Assembly: GCA_963580285.1 (NCBI GenBank)
Contig: OY757020.1
Coordinates: 104,721,497 to 104,785,496, forward strand
Direction of reading: 5' to 3'
DNA: 64,000 bases
Source of the DNA: Lucinisca nassula
Lineage: Eukaryota > Mollusca > Bivalvia > Lucinida > Lucinidae
The position numbers and the translations under genes were made by a program. How positions within the stretch are numbered: position 1 is the stretch's first letter; every line of letters begins with the position of its first letter. Below are positions 21,628 to 33,564 of the stretch, one piece after another. The notes under the pieces are model-generated. The model searched no databases. It was not told the DNA's origin and was given only the letters and a program-made list of their open reading frames with translations.

Positions 21628-22961
21628 TATTTCAGTTATTGGTGGAAACAAAAATTACACTTGAATGACCTATATTTCTGTTGAAAAATTTATACATTTC
21701 CATATGTACCCACATCCGCTATACTTCTGAACTTCACAAATGCATCTAATAATATACATTTGAGATCACACTTTTAGAAGACACTACCATTGACGAAGAC
21801 GATACATGGGAGTTACCACGGCCTAATGGCTAAGAAGCAAACCAAACCGCCATTTTGATTTAAAATTTTATTTTCTCGTCGGGTCGTGCAACCTTTATTC
21901 AATTCTTGTTTCGTGGCAACCATGGCATTACAGCATTACTTTATGACAGCAAAGCGTCTAGCAATCATTGCCGGTCAAATTTCAAAACAACATCTGAGCC
22001 TGTCAACGATCTTGAAGGTATCATCTTCAAGGTAACAGAGGTGCGCTATTTACTTTCAAGTAAAGGCGGTATTACAAAAAATAAGATTTCCTCAAATATA
22101 CCTCTTCTTATAATAAAACAAAGCCATGAAATTTTCTGATGCTTTTATATTTGAAGGTTCTAAAAGCATCTGCTCAAATATTCTTATACAAATCTTTACT
22201 TGTATTACCACTCATTACCAGTATTTCACTGGGCCACGACCTGACGAGACAGCACAGCCTGACGAGAATAAGCCATAGATGAGATGAAAGTAAGGGACAG
22301 AGGAGAAAGAGGAAAGTTTGTGAAAGTGTAAAACCAAAAGAAAGAACTACACTTTTGATCAACCCCTACTGCTTTAAGGACAGCAGGTCTTGCCCACCTG
22401 TCAGCAATATTATTTGGACAACCAAGTGATACAAGATACACATCACCTTTATCTCACTCAACCACCATGTATTTAAATGAAGCAAAAAATAAACTAACGG
22501 TTTTACAATAACGCTGTGCAAAAATTTATATCACCGTAATTTGTGACACCTAAAATGTTACTGTTGTAGTAGGCTGGATTGGGCTTGGTAAGAAAGAGGC
22601 GTCACCAGTTCAGCAAGGTTCTGTTAGCTGAAGAGGTGACGGACGGACAGACAGGCAGGCAGAGATGGACAGACAACCCGCTCATATATTCGCGTTGTGA
22701 TTCTGTTGGATGAAACGCCAGCTATCCCGTTTCAGTCTAACTTATGAAGGAAAGAATATTAGATGGCTCCTGGAGAAGGTATCTGATCTAGATCTACACT
22801 GTTTTACATTCAGTGTATGAATTTGTAGGAATAAATTACATCAAGTAATCTGATAGGCTCAAAGTCAGAAATGGGTGTGGCTACATTAAATCAGAAGGAT
22901 AATTGTTAATTAAAGATCCCTGTTAATCACATTTTATGAACTGTGTTTTAAACAAATTTGC
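21628..22961. other. non-coding stretch, no gene recognised
   Basis: Only short open frames are present. A degraded H2-type segment (GATCTAGATCTACACTGTTT) lies near 22,785-22,810. Confidence 0.5.
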
Positions 22962-23125
22962 ACTACTGAGTACTGATGATGATGATGATGATTTCGTGTT
23001 TAACGACGCGTCAACCCTCTTTGTGGGTCATAAGCGTCAAACGGTTAATGGTTAAACGGCAAGAATAATTATGATGATATTAAAAGTAAAAAGTCAGAAT
23101 GATAATGTATAAAAATCTGAAACAG

Positions 23126-25660
23126 TTAAATCTTATGAAAAAGTCCAATTTCTTTTAAGAATAAAATAATATTATCAACAGGTACATCTCGAAACAGTTG
23201 TTGCAAAGTGTCAGCTTTGAAATATAAAATACGTGAGGGTGAAAAGTCAACACAGTCAATTAAGATATGTTTCACAGTGAATGGCTGATCACAACCTACA
23301 CAAGAAGGCTGATCATCACCATTAAAAATATAAGAATGAGTAACTCTAGTATGGCCGATGCGCAGTCGTGTTAATACTACGTCCTCTTTTCTGGAAAACT
23401 GTGGAGGAGAGCATTTTGTACTAACGGCAGGTTTAATGGCACGGAGTTTGTTATTTATTGCACGGTCCCATTCGCCTTGCCATTCCGACAAGATGTATCT
23501 GTTGATAAATGGTTTAAAATTATTATAAGGAATTTTAAAAACAGATGGATCAAGATTGAGCGATTCCTTTGCTTTCTTGTCAGCATATTCATTGCCGACA
23601 ATGCCAATATGGCTCGGAAGCCAACAAAACAAGATTTGGTGTGTTTTAGAAATTTCATGATGTTTTTCGATCAATTTTTGAATTTGAGGATTTTTAGATG
23701 ATGAATGGTCTAAAGCCTTAAGCACAGAAAGTGAATCAGAAAATATAATTGCTTTTTGAATTGTTGAAGAACTGATAAAATCTAAAGCTAGGTCTATTGC
23801 TTTGGCTTCAGCTGTAAAAATAGATGAACCATCTGGAAGGCGCATGGTTTTGTGCGTATCTTTAGAAACATACGCACAACCAACTTTATCTCCTTCTTTG
23901 GAACCATCAGTATAGACTTGCTGGTAATCATCGTAACGTGATTGCAGTACCTGAAAGTTTTGTTTGAGAAGTATCGGATTTGATTCGGATTTTTTGCCAT
24001 CATGTAAGTCGAACAGAATAGAAGGTTGTTTAATACACCAAGATGGAACTTCGGCGGTTTCATGTTTTTGAATATTTTTAAGGTCGATACCTGAATTTTC
24101 CAGCAGTGGTAAAATACGTAATCCAAAAGGTTTAATTGCTGTGGGTTTAGTTTCATACCTATCTACAAATTGAGGTGGAAATGAAATTTTGGATGCCGGG
24201 TTAGATGGATTTGCAGCAAGTCTAATAGCATACTGAAGAGAAAGTTTCTCTCTGCGCGAAGTTAAAGATGGTTCACCTGCTTCTACATAAAGGCTTAATA
24301 CGGGAGAAGTACGGAAGGCTCCCATGGCCAGACGAAGGCCTTGGTGATGGATAGTATCCAAGGATTTTAAATAGGACTTTCTGGCAGAACCATAAACAAC
24401 AGACCCATAATCTAATTTAGATCTTATTAAAGACCGGTAAAGATATAATAAAGTATACCGATCTGCTCCCCAACTTGTATGAGCTAAAACTTTCAAAAGA
24501 TTCAAAGCTTTTAAGCATTTCGCTTTAAGATATTTAATATGGGGAATAAAAGATAACTTTTGATCAAATATGACCCCAAGAAATTTGGCTTCTTCAACAA
24601 CAGGAATTTGTGATCCGTATAAAAACAGGGAAGGATGTTCGTGTTTCTTCCGTAGTTTACAAAAATGAACACACTGCGTTTTCGACTTGGAGAACTTGAA
24701 ACCATTTTTATCAGTCCATTCTTCTATTCTTTTTAAATTTTGTTGTAACTTTCGTTCAATTGTTTTCATATTTTTTGAACGGTAACATATACAAAAATCA
24801 TCAACATACAATGAACAATCAGTTTTGTCGTCCAAACATTGTACAATATTGTTTATTTTGATGTTAAATAGCGTAGTTGAAAGAATACTACCCTGTGGGA
24901 CACCCTGTTCTTGATCATAGAAATCTGACACGGTAGACCCCACACGCACCTGAAACATGCGCTCCCCTAAAAAGCTTTCAATAAAACTGGGAAGTTTTCC
25001 TCTTAAGCCAATGTTATGTAGATCTTTCAATATTCCATAACGCCATGTTGTATCATATGCTTTCTCCAAGTCGAAAAAGACAGCTACTACGTGTTCTTTG
25101 TTAATAAAAGCATCTCGTATAAATGTTTCTAGTCTTATTAAATTGTCATTGGTACTACGTTCCGAACGAAAGCCCGATTGATATTCTGAAATGAAGTTGT
25201 TGGACTCTAAGTACCAGACTAATCTCTTGTTTATCATTCTCTCCAATGTTTTACACAAACAACTTGTCAAAGCTATCGGACGATAATTTGTAGGTTCTGC
25301 ATGATCTTTCCCTGGTTTCGGAATTGGTACAACTGTAGCTACACGCCAGCTCTCAGGACATACCCCCGTTTCCCAAATATTATTAAAGATATCTAAAAGT
25401 GTTGTAAGAGAACTTTTTGGCAGATGCTTAAGCATCTGATAATGAATTTCATCGGGGCCGGTTGCCGTATCATGTGATTTTTCAATGGCTTCAACGAGTT
25501 CGGATAAGTTAAAAGGTTTGTTGTATTCTTCGTGATTAAGTGATTTAAAGTTTAAATTTCTTTTCTCTTGGTCCTTTTTGAAATTTCTAAAAGTGTCAGA
25601 ATAATTACGCGATGATGAATTTCTCAAGAATGTGTGCCCAAGAGTATCTGAAATATCTTT
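23126..25660 (-). pseudogene. LINE copy B ORF2, RT and RNase H part
   Basis: There are 833 open codons (25,627-23,126). The RT blocks are GPDEIHYQMLKHLPKSS, NYRPIALTSCLCKTLERMI, YQSGFRSERSTNDNLIRLE, VAVFFDLEKAYDTTWR, QGVPQGSILSTTLFNIKINN and SLYVDDFCICYR; the catalytic box is YVDD. The RNase H then has YTDGSKEGDKVG, FTAEAKAIDLAL, FSDSLSVLKAL and GNEYADKKAK, followed by the Cys-rich CVGCDQPFTVKHILIDC. A TAA just upstream (near 25,669 on plus; copy C has TCA there) separates it from the endonuclease part, so ORF2 is interrupted. Confidence 0.92.
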
Positions 25661-26811
25661 TTTTGTTTAAGCTATTGTGTCAAATTCAGTATTTAAATGT
25701 GTAAAACTAGAAGACTTTGTTTTTCCTGAAATTTTTCGTACCATATCCCAAACCTTTTTAATGGGGGTTTTATAGTTCAATTTGGAGACATATTCTCTCC
25801 ATGACTTTCGTTTGGAAGCTCGGATTGTTCGCCGAGCTTTAGCTCTAAAAACTTTTACGTCGTTGAGCTTTTCTGAAGTGGGATTTTTGCAGAACTTATT
25901 TAGAGCCTGTTTACGCTTTTTAATAGCTTCTTTACAGTCATTATTAAACCAAGGCTTGCTTTTCTTAGTATTTGTGGAGGTCTTTGGAATGCATTGCTCT
26001 GATATGTTAATAAGTGTATCTGTGAAATCAGAAACAATGTCGGATGATTTATAAAATGATCAATTGATAACTCTTCTTCACATAAATTATGGAATAATTC
26101 CCAGTCGGCTTTATTCATTTTCCATTTCTGGTTACAGTCCTCATCTGGTTCGTTTACGCTCTCAATTATAACAGGGAAGTGATCACTTCCGCACTGATCA
26201 TCATGAACAGACCAGTCATAGTCCAAGAAGAGAGATGGGTGACACAAAGAGAGATCTAAAGAAGACAAATGACCTGTCGCTGGGTGAAGGTAAGTATAAG
26301 ATTTATCATTCATCAAGCAAAGATCGCTCTTTGCAATAAAATCTTCAACAAGTGCTCCTCTGTTATTGATATCTTTACAGCCCCATAGAATATTGTGACC
26401 ATTGAAGTCGCCAACTAAAAGATATGGGGATGGAAGCTGACTCAGCAATGAGTCAAGATGTTCGGGCTTTAAAGAAAATGAGGGTGGAATATATAAAGAG
26501 CATATTGTAGTTTCTTTATCCAGAGAAACCGATACTGCTACAGCTTGTAGGTCTGTTTTTAATTTGATCTCTCTTTGTGGTAAACATGATTTAACAAGAA
26601 TTGAACTGCCACCAGATGGTTTGTTACCATCAGAATAGATATAGTTGTATGTATTGAAACCCCTGACATCAATGTTGTGATCAGTTTTTAAAAAGGTTTC
26701 TTGCAAACAAAAAACCGATGGGTTTAATAACGAAATAAGTAATAAGAGTTCATTATAATTTGATTTAAGACCTCGACAATTCCATTGTATTATTTTGTGT
26801 TTTAAATCCAT
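25661..26811 (-). pseudogene. LINE copy B ORF2, endonuclease part
   Basis: The frame starts MDLKHKIIQWNCRGLKSN and shows the APE endonuclease motifs: CLQETFL (Glu), LLVGDFNGHNILWG (Asp, Asn), LDLSLCHPSLF and CGSDHFPVIIES (SDH). A one-base loss near 26,050, relative to copy C in CACTTTAATGAATC, shifts the frame. A 303-codon frame therefore ends early, and the linker before the RT is only recovered in another frame. Confidence 0.88.
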
Positions 26812-26836
26812 TTTATGAAGAGATTAAGACTAGAAA

Positions 26837-28186
26837 CTATATTGGAGCTGCAATTGGTGATATAGATCTGCTACCACCAGCTCGTGGTGTTGCTGACCTC
26901 GATCTATTATTGCCGCTTGGTGATGATGGAGTTTCAAACTCCATATCACTGTCACTCAAAGATCCGAATCTGTTCTGGAATTTTATATTGTCTCTTTCCA
27001 TTTTACGTTGTCTGTCTGTTTGTTTTTGAGACAAGTGTTGTTTCTTCGGATCTTCTGATCCCTTATTAGTTCGACCTAAGTCGAGTTTCTCTTTTGCATG
27101 CGGCGCTGGCTTCGGTACGGTCGCTGTCGACCGATCCGTAGCAACCTGGATTGCGCCATTTGATAAACTGGTTGAACTTTGTGGTGCTGGAGTGGATTTA
27201 CTCCACGCACCAGATTTTTTCAGTTCAGCTATGCATGATTCAGCAGTCTGTGTTTCGGAGCTGGAAACTTTTACACCAGCACCCTTTGTGATGCTGGCGT
27301 AACTGGTGGTTGGTGTTGTGTATCGCTCATCAACAATTTTCCGCGCTTCTGGGAATGTTATCCCCCTTTGGTATTTGACAGTGAGTATTTCTTTTTCTTT
27401 TTTCCATGCCGGACAATCTCGAGAGAAAACAGCATGCTTGCCACCACAATTGACGCATTTGGGTTCATTTTTGCAGTTTTGATGGTTATCGACATGTTTT
27501 TCCTCACCACAGTTTGGACAGAGTTGTTTCTTCTGACATCTGCTTTCGTGGTGACCAAAAACCTGACAATGATAACATCTGAGAGGGTTTGGTATATACA
27601 CCTCTACGTTAACAGATTGATATGCAACTTTTATTTTCTTGGGCAGAACTGGTGTATTAAATGTCAACACGTAGGTACTTGTTGGCTTTAATACACCACT
27701 TCTACGAACTTGGATGTTACGTACACCAATGACGCCTTCATCTCTTAAATTCTCAACAATCTCGGCATCGTTGCACGGACGTAGCTCTGGGCTGCGGATG
27801 ACACCTTTACATGAATTGAGTGTTTTGTGCAACGAAACTTTGACGTTGAGATCAAAGAGCATTGTGGTACCAAGCAGGTTTTTGACCTGCTGCTCTCTCT
27901 CGACTTCCAAGAGGAGATCACCTGACTTCAGTTTTTTTATACTTTTTGGATGTCCGGCAATGGACACTAAACTCTTTTCGATAACAAAGGGTGATAAATC
28001 TGACACCGTACGAGTATCATCACGTGATGTCATCACCAAGAAGCGTGGAAAAGTGTTGTGCTTTGGAGTTTCAACTTGCTGACTTGACTGCTGACTTGAC
28101 TTCTGACTGGGTTCATCCGTTTCGGATGAATCCTCGTCTTTTTTACGTTTAGCTGCGTTGCGGTTATGTTTTTTTCCATGAGGCAT
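26837..28186 (-). CDS. LINE copy B ORF1, gag-like zinc-knuckle protein
   Basis: An intact frame of 449 aa. The basic N-terminus MPHGKKHNRNAAKRKKDEDS is followed by a Ser/Gln-rich stretch and an RRM-like fold region (FPRFLVMTSRDDTRTV to about residue 200). Three CCHC knuckles follow: CYHCQVFGHHESRC, CPNCGEEKHVDNHQNC and CVNCGGKHAVFSRDC. The C-terminus is Ser/Arg-rich (NNRSRSATPRAGGSRS). It is expected to bind the LINE RNA in the ribonucleoprotein particle. The spacing to the ORF2 start is 25 bp. It is only about half identical to the ORF1 of copy C, although the ORF2 proteins are nearly the same. Confidence 0.88.
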   Translation of the reverse strand: MPHGKKHNRNAAKRKKDEDSSETDEPSQKSSQQSSQQVETPKHNTFPRFLVMTSRDDTRTVSDLSPFVIEKSLVSIAGHPKSIKKLKSGDLLLEVEREQQVKNLLGTTMLFDLNVKVSLHKTLNSCKGVIRSPELRPCNDAEIVENLRDEGVIGVRNIQVRRSGVLKPTSTYVLTFNTPVLPKKIKVAYQSVNVEVYIPNPLRCYHCQVFGHHESRCQKKQLCPNCGEEKHVDNHQNCKNEPKCVNCGGKHAVFSRDCPAWKKEKEILTVKYQRGITFPEARKIVDERYTTPTTSYASITKGAGVKVSSSETQTAESCIAELKKSGAWSKSTPAPQSSTSLSNGAIQVATDRSTATVPKPAPHAKEKLDLGRTNKGSEDPKKQHLSQKQTDRQRKMERDNIKFQNRFGSLSDSDMEFETPSSPSGNNRSRSATPRAGGSRSISPIAAPI

Positions 28187-28737
28187 AAGGAAAAAATTCT
28201 AGTTTCGTCCCAAGTGCTCTCCGCCCTCCGTGGAGCCCTACAAGGGAACACCATAATGGAGTGGTTATCCAACTCGCAGGTGTTAGAGATACACGTGAGA
28301 TATACTCGCATAAACAAAATGCCTACACGATTGATCCGTTAAGCCACCGCCTTCTAGAGATAAAAAGACAGAAAAGGGTAAGGTAAATGGGCATATGGTT
28401 GGTATCAGGAAAGATACAAAAAGAGTTGAAGAGAAAGCAAAGCGGTATCTCTAGGGCTCGGCGCGACCAGCCGATTGACCGTGCCGGACCGCACGGCCAC
28501 CCGTCTACACCGAAAAGCCAGGCCAAAGAGGCGTGTTGGGTACCTGAAGCACCGCCACCTCAGGTAACCCTCAACCTCCAGGATCCCTTCTTCCGGCTTA
28601 CAGGACGCCACCCACGGCAAACGGGTGGTACTTCCTTTAGCTCTTCCCAGTGGGCACAAAGACCACAGCGGCAATGTGCCCAGTGGGAATTGAGCCCCCA
28701 GGGCCACGGCAAGGCAGGAAGTCTAATACCTGGGGGA
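28187..28737 (-). promoter_or_regulatory. LINE copy B 5' UTR, presumed internal promoter
   Basis: This is a GC-rich leader of ~550 bp, best conserved with copy C (52,269-52,811) over its first ~270 bp (from CCCAGGTATTAGACTTCCTG through the CGTTTGCCGTGGGTGGCGTC block). Preservation of the extreme 5' end in both full-length copies is what an internal promoter requires; promoter activity itself is inferred. Confidence 0.5.
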
Positions 28738-28839
28738 CTACTGAGTACTTGTAAAATGGTTATAGGTTCTAAGATTGCGCAGGAAAATTTGTAAGAGTCA
28801 TGCATACAGGTAAACCGTATTGTGTATTTTGAACCACAA

Positions 28840-28965
28840 AGTTTGAGATGTCATTTCATCTCAGATTTTGTTTAAAGTCCCACAAAATTGGAAACAAAGT
28901 CTCAAAAATGACTTGTACAGTGTTGATGTTGATGTTTAACTTCAAATAAAAAAAAAAAAAAACAA
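28840..28965 (+). repeat. SINE-like repeat R1, 3' half
   Basis: It runs from GAGATGTCATTTCATCTCAG through CCCACAAAATTGGAAACAAA to GTGTTGATGTTGATGTTTAA and an A-run. Confidence 0.6.
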
Positions 28966-29097
28966 ATACTCTAACACCCTTGGGACCCTGAAATTTTGTT
29001 TGATATAAAGAACATTTGAAATATTGACGGTTAGTCTTAATGACAAGCAATTATGCATACTGGGATTGACATCTTATCAACTTTTTTGGAAATGCAT

Positions 29098-29400
29098 GTA
29101 GGTTTTGTGTACTCATTAGAATAGCCTCCATGATGCGATCTTAGTAAGTGCACACATCATACATTTTTGAGTAAGAATTGTACAAACATTAATAAATTAA
29201 TGTAGACATATGGATAAATGAACCTATAAGAACAGTTTTCTTGGAACCCAAGAGTCACATAGCCTTAAAAGAAGTATTAATTTATCCGTATTAAAGTTAT
29301 CAAAGTTTCAGTGTATATACATTATTTGTTCTTAATTGCATTCAAGACAGGGTGTACATGCTCATTAGAATCCTCTCATTGAGACCGTTAAAGGGAGCAC
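29098..29400. repeat. two degraded H1 hairpins
   Basis: GTGTACTCATTAGAATAGCC...GATCTTAGTAAGTGCACACA at about 29,107-29,158, and TGTACATGCTCATTAGAATC near 29,352, follow the H1 pattern with several mismatches. Confidence 0.5.
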
Positions 29401-29575
29401 TGACAACCAATATTTTGATTGAAAATTATAACAATGTATCAATATTGGATGGAAAAAAAAAAACAAGTTGGAACAAATGAATCATTTCAAAATGTGTCCC
29501 CTTAATATTTGATTGTTATTGAAAAGACAAATATTTCTTCATACACATATTGATTGATTTTTCTGTTTATTTCAG

Positions 29576-29730
29576 TTTGATCCTATGGATCTGCTAAGCA
29601 TTGCTCCGTTGCTCTACAAAAACCAGTGAGAATTTCCAAAACACAGTCCTCAAAGCTGACCACATCTAAGACTTGCCCCACAAATGACCCAAAGCCTGGC
29701 CCCTCAAAGCAGAAGGATAAAGAAACAGAA
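29576..29730 (+). CDS. possible exon, Lys/Ser/Thr/Pro-rich linker
   Basis: It lies between TTTATTTCAG and GTAAGT. In the frame that leaves phase 0 it encodes QKPVRISKTQSSKLTTSKTC and PKPGPSKQKDKETE, a low-complexity linker. A TGA sits at the very start in that frame, so either the acceptor is later (AAG at 29,598) or the exon is damaged. It may belong to the same gene as the Tudor-like exon at 31.3 kb. Confidence 0.35.
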
Positions 29731-30052
29731 GTAAGTTTTTACATATGTTGACTGAAGATATTTCAGTCTAGTACATGTACTACCAAGCTGCAGGTCTTTT
29801 CACAGGAAAACAACACAGCTGCAGATATGAATAAATTTTTGATATTTGTATTATTTCATTTTGAAAATTAATATTGTCTTCACTAATTCCATACAGTGTA
29901 TTTGTCCAAGAGTTTTTCCAAAAATTTGTATGCTGTACTTCTGCGTGAATAAAACAGCACTGCAAGCTATAATTAACAATTATGTGCTTGTGAAAATCAA
30001 TCTAACTGACAACAGAAAACCAAAAAGATAGGACATTTGACCAATTTACACC

Positions 30053-30125
30053 ACAACCTCGTTATAACACGGTTCATTATAACACGGTTTTGGATATAAC
30101 ACGGTTTCCAGATGGATCCCAAAAA
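30053..30125. repeat. dispersed TTATAACACGG repeat
   Basis: CAACCTCGTTATAACACGGT is followed by two further TATAACACGG blocks. Diverged relatives are at 1788-1862 and 30,665-30,760. Confidence 0.55.
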
Positions 30126-31323
30126 TGAATAGTGTTACGAGACAGGCGTAGCAGAAAGATAAAGCAAACAAGCCTTTTGAAAAATTAACAAGTTTATTAA
30201 CAAATTATTTTTAAACTGTTTACTTAGCTCAGATGGATGAAAAATCCTTCTATGAATTTATTTCTCTCGATCCCACAATCCACAGTCCTTAATTAAGAAT
30301 AAAATCCACAAGTAATCCAATATTGAATTCAAAACACCCAAACTCTAAGTCTGACCCAACCAAAAAAATCAAGCTCTTTTATAGACCTAAAGAAAATTCT
30401 AGAAGGCTGTGGAAAATTATTAGTCACTTTTCTATAAATATGCAATCCCCAACTTTCTGGTATATTCCAGAGTACTTTACATTGATAAACAACTTGTTTA
30501 TCAACTGACCCAGTTATATGACTCATTTCTAGAATGTACTTTAAGAGGATTAAATATGATACATACATGTAAACAGCCTTATTAGGTCACCATGTAAATA
30601 GGGATCAAAAAAAAATTCTTATACATAACAATAGATATAAATATAGAAAAATGACCACCTGTATAATCTAAACATTTTTGTTTGGATACAACAGTTGTTT
30701 AACTAACATGGTTTCTGCTTTGGACCCCAAAAATAGTGTTATAAAGGGTTTGGGGTGTATGTAACATCAACTCATGTAAGGAAAAGAATTTGCTCCTTGG
30801 AAGCAACTTTTTTTAGATGTGGACTGTGTGTTAGCATTTCGGGTAATACATTTTTGGTAAATGAGCTGTAAATCATGACTTTTGATCATTGATTAACAGC
30901 ATCAATGAAAATTTTTGAAATTAAAAAGAATGCTGTGAACAGATCCAATAGGTTTTAATGACTATGTACAAGACTTACTCCATAGCTAATGTTGTAAGAT
31001 TGTATGCTCTCCTCTTTATAGGAAGGGAAAAGCAAAATGTAAGGAAGATAAATTACTGTTTTAACAGTTGCTCCCCCCCCCACTTTCAATAATATAACAA
31101 TAAAAATAATTTTTTTGGAACAATAACACATGAAAACCTGATTCTGATTTGTGACCATGTAAACATGTACATTTTCAGTCATTGAAGATGATGCAGATCC
31201 GACTGTGCTTATGCTGACACTAACAGATGTTATCTTATAACATAACTAACATTATATTAATTACACACAGCAGTATATGACCAAGTATATTTTAAGATTT
31301 TACTTGAAAATGTTTGGTTCCAG

Positions 31324-31462
31324 GAAACCGTACCATCATGAAGATCAAGCCGCATAAAAACAGTGAAGTTTGTAGGACGCCACATTCTCCATAAGTGGAT
31401 ATTAGATGAAGCCAAAGATGAAACTAAATTGTACTCTGGGATAGTCCTTGATGTAATAAAAG
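31324..31462 (+). CDS. possible exon, Tudor/Spindlin-like segment
   Basis: It is bounded by TTCCAG and GTATAT. The conceptual product VKFVGRHILHKWILDEAKDE then TKLYSGIVLDVIK has the VGxxIxHxW...WxGxVLxxV layout of Spindlin/Tudor-like methyl-lysine readers. The incoming phase 0 matches the exon ending at 29,730, but a TGA (31,339-31,341) interrupts the first codons. It leaves in phase 1 and I could not find the next exon, so its link to the SET exons downstream is unproven. Confidence 0.4.
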
Positions 31463-31705
31463 GTATATTTCATTAATGGATTATTTAACAATTCAATTTT
31501 TTGGGTTTTGGTTCAGTTCGGAACATTTGCAAAAGGAAAAAAAATGTATACCCCTAATGTTCAAGTCCATTTGGGTTTGAATTCATGTTCTGAACAGATT
31601 TTTTTTTAAAAATCTCTCAATTAAGCAAATTTTTTGGTAAAAACAAGTTATAAGAAACAAAGACTGGCCTTTGTTTCTGATTGACATTAACAACCCAGTC
31701 CCAAT

Positions 31706-32645
31706 TTTTATACGCCCGTTTTGAAAAAACGGTCGTATTATGTTATGGGGTCGGCGTCTGTCCGTCCGTCCGTCCGTAAACTTTTCGTTTCCGGATAACT
31801 CCTCCTACAGTTTTCATCCAATCAAGCTGAAACTTGGTAGGTAGTAAGACCATGATGTGTAGATGTGCGTAAAGTTTCGAGAATCAACGTCCGCCAAATA
31901 TTAACAGAGTTATGCCCCTTTGAAATTTTTGTAAACATTTTCGTTTCTGGATAACTCCTACAGTTTTCATCGGATCAAGTTGAAACTTGGTAGGTAGTAA
32001 GACCATGATGTGTAGATGTGCATAAAGTTTCGAGAATCAACGTCCGCCAAATATTAACAGAGTTATGCCCCTTTGAAATTTTTGTAAACATTTTCGTTTC
32101 CGGAAAACTCCTCCTACAGTTTTCATCCGATCAAGCTGAAACTTGGTAGGTAGTAAGACCATGATATGTAGATGTGCGTAAAGTTTCGAGAATCAACGTC
32201 CGCCAAATATTAACAGAGTTATGCCCCTTTGAAATTTTTGTAAACATTTTCGTTTCCGGATAACTCCTCCTACAGTTTTCATCCGATCAAGTTGAAACTT
32301 GGTAGGTAGTAAGACCATGATGTGTAGATGTGCATAAAGTTTCGAGAATCAACGTCCGCCAAATATTAACAGAGTTATGCCCCTTTGAAATTTTTGAAAA
32401 CATTTTCGTTTCCGGAAAACTCCTCCTACAGTTTTCATCCGATCAAGCTGAAACTTGGTAGTTAGTAAGACCATGATGTGTAGATGTGCGTAAAGTTTCG
32501 AGAATCAACAGCCGCCAAATATCAACAGAGTTATGCCCCTTTGAAATTTTTGTTAACATTTTCGTTTCCGGATAACTCATCCTACAGTTTTCATCCGATC
32601 AAGCTGAAACTTGGTAGGTAGTAAGACCATGATGTGTATATTCAT
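31706..32645. repeat. ~155-bp tandem array, about 5.7 units
   Basis: Each unit contains TTTTCGTTTCCGGATAACTC, AAGCTGAAACTTGGTAGGTA, GACCATGATGTGTAGATGTG and CAACGTCCGCCAAATATTAA. Units begin near 31,778, 31,932, 32,087, 32,241, 32,396 and 32,551. It is preceded by CGGTCGTATTATGTTATGGG and (CCGT)n. It is non-coding. Confidence 0.88.
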
Positions 32646-32974
32646 TTTTAAAAACGTCCATAAATGTTCAGGAAATTCGCCTACTTTCAGTCTTATCAGA
32701 ATTGTAATTTTTCCAATAACCACTGGTCCATTGAAACACGATTGCAGACGAAATCAAATACAGACATCAATTACTCAATTAAGGATCATTCCCTGTAGTG
32801 TGATTGTTAATCCGGTGTTAATTACCTGTATCTTCTAATCCTTGCAGTCAGTATGGTGTGTAACAATCGAACTCGCCGCAAAATTGTCATGCGTGACATT
32901 GATTAGCGGAGTGATATTTTGAATAAAACAGAGGATTTTAATAAGAATTTCTTTGATCGGGAACGACGAATCTG

Positions 32975-33035
32975 TTCGAAAAATCGAATTTTTCGAAAAA
33001 TCGAATTTTTCGAAAAATCGAAATTCGAATAATCG
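32975..33035. repeat. TCGAATTTTTCGAAAAA short tandem repeat
   Basis: About three 17-bp units of CGAAAAATCGAATTTTT occur between 32,975 and 33,035. They are self-complementary. Confidence 0.7.
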
Positions 33036-33335
33036 GTTATATTTTTGCATTAACTTATAGAGAAAAATGTCGGGACCGCCAGCCGTCTTCGAAAAATCGG
33101 TAGTTACGAAAAATCGGCGTTCGAATCACCGAGATTCTACTGTACTTACTCTTGTCGCATATGATATGTCTATTTGGACACAACCACTCGACGTGATATA
33201 ATGCGGCAGATCAAGTTAATGTAGTAATAATGTGTATACATGTATACCATGTAGCAAGACATTTAGTATTTATCCGTGCAGCGAGACTATGTTAGCCAGG
33301 AAAATCCTACCAACTGACAATTCTTGTCATTGCAG

Positions 33336-33381
33336 CTTGGTGTCAGAGGTCATGTCTGCTTTGTCCAGAGGGAAGAGGATT
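33336..33381 (+). CDS. possible 46-bp exon
   Basis: It is bounded by CATTGCAG and GTAAGTAC, with one open reading LVSEVMSALSRGKRI. That reading leaves in phase 0, as SET exon 1 requires, but does not fit the phase of the exon ending at 31,462. It is supported only by its splice borders. Confidence 0.2.
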
Positions 33382-33564
33382 GTAAGTACACTTGACAACT
33401 CTAGGTTTAGTTACTTTACCCCTTGGAAATTTAATTGAGTAAAATCTTATTTTCATTAATTGGGTAAAACTTAAAAACAGAAATCACACAAAAGTATCTG
33501 GTTTAGCTCAGGGCTGTCTCTCATTATATAGTCATTGTAATGATAGTATATTTATAGACAGAGA

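Larger units (their letters stand above)
22962..28750 (-). mobile_element. full-length I/Nimb-type LINE copy B with target duplication
   Basis: The element spans 22,975-28,737 (5763 bp). ACTACTGAGTACT is duplicated at 22,962-22,974 and 28,738-28,750. On the minus strand it starts CCCCCAGGTATTAGACTTCC, has a ~550-bp 5' UTR, ORF1 (28,186-26,837), ORF2 (from 26,811) and a 3' end GCGTCGTTAAACACGAAATC followed by (ATC)n. Gag-like ORF1 with zinc knuckles, an APE-type endonuclease, an RT and an RNase H place it in the I/Nimb group of LINEs. ORF2 carries at least one frameshift and one stop codon. Confidence 0.95.

Noticed and set aside
28405..28805. Open frames in the GC-rich stretch
   Set aside because: They lie in the 5' UTR of LINE copy B; copy C does not conserve the reading frame.
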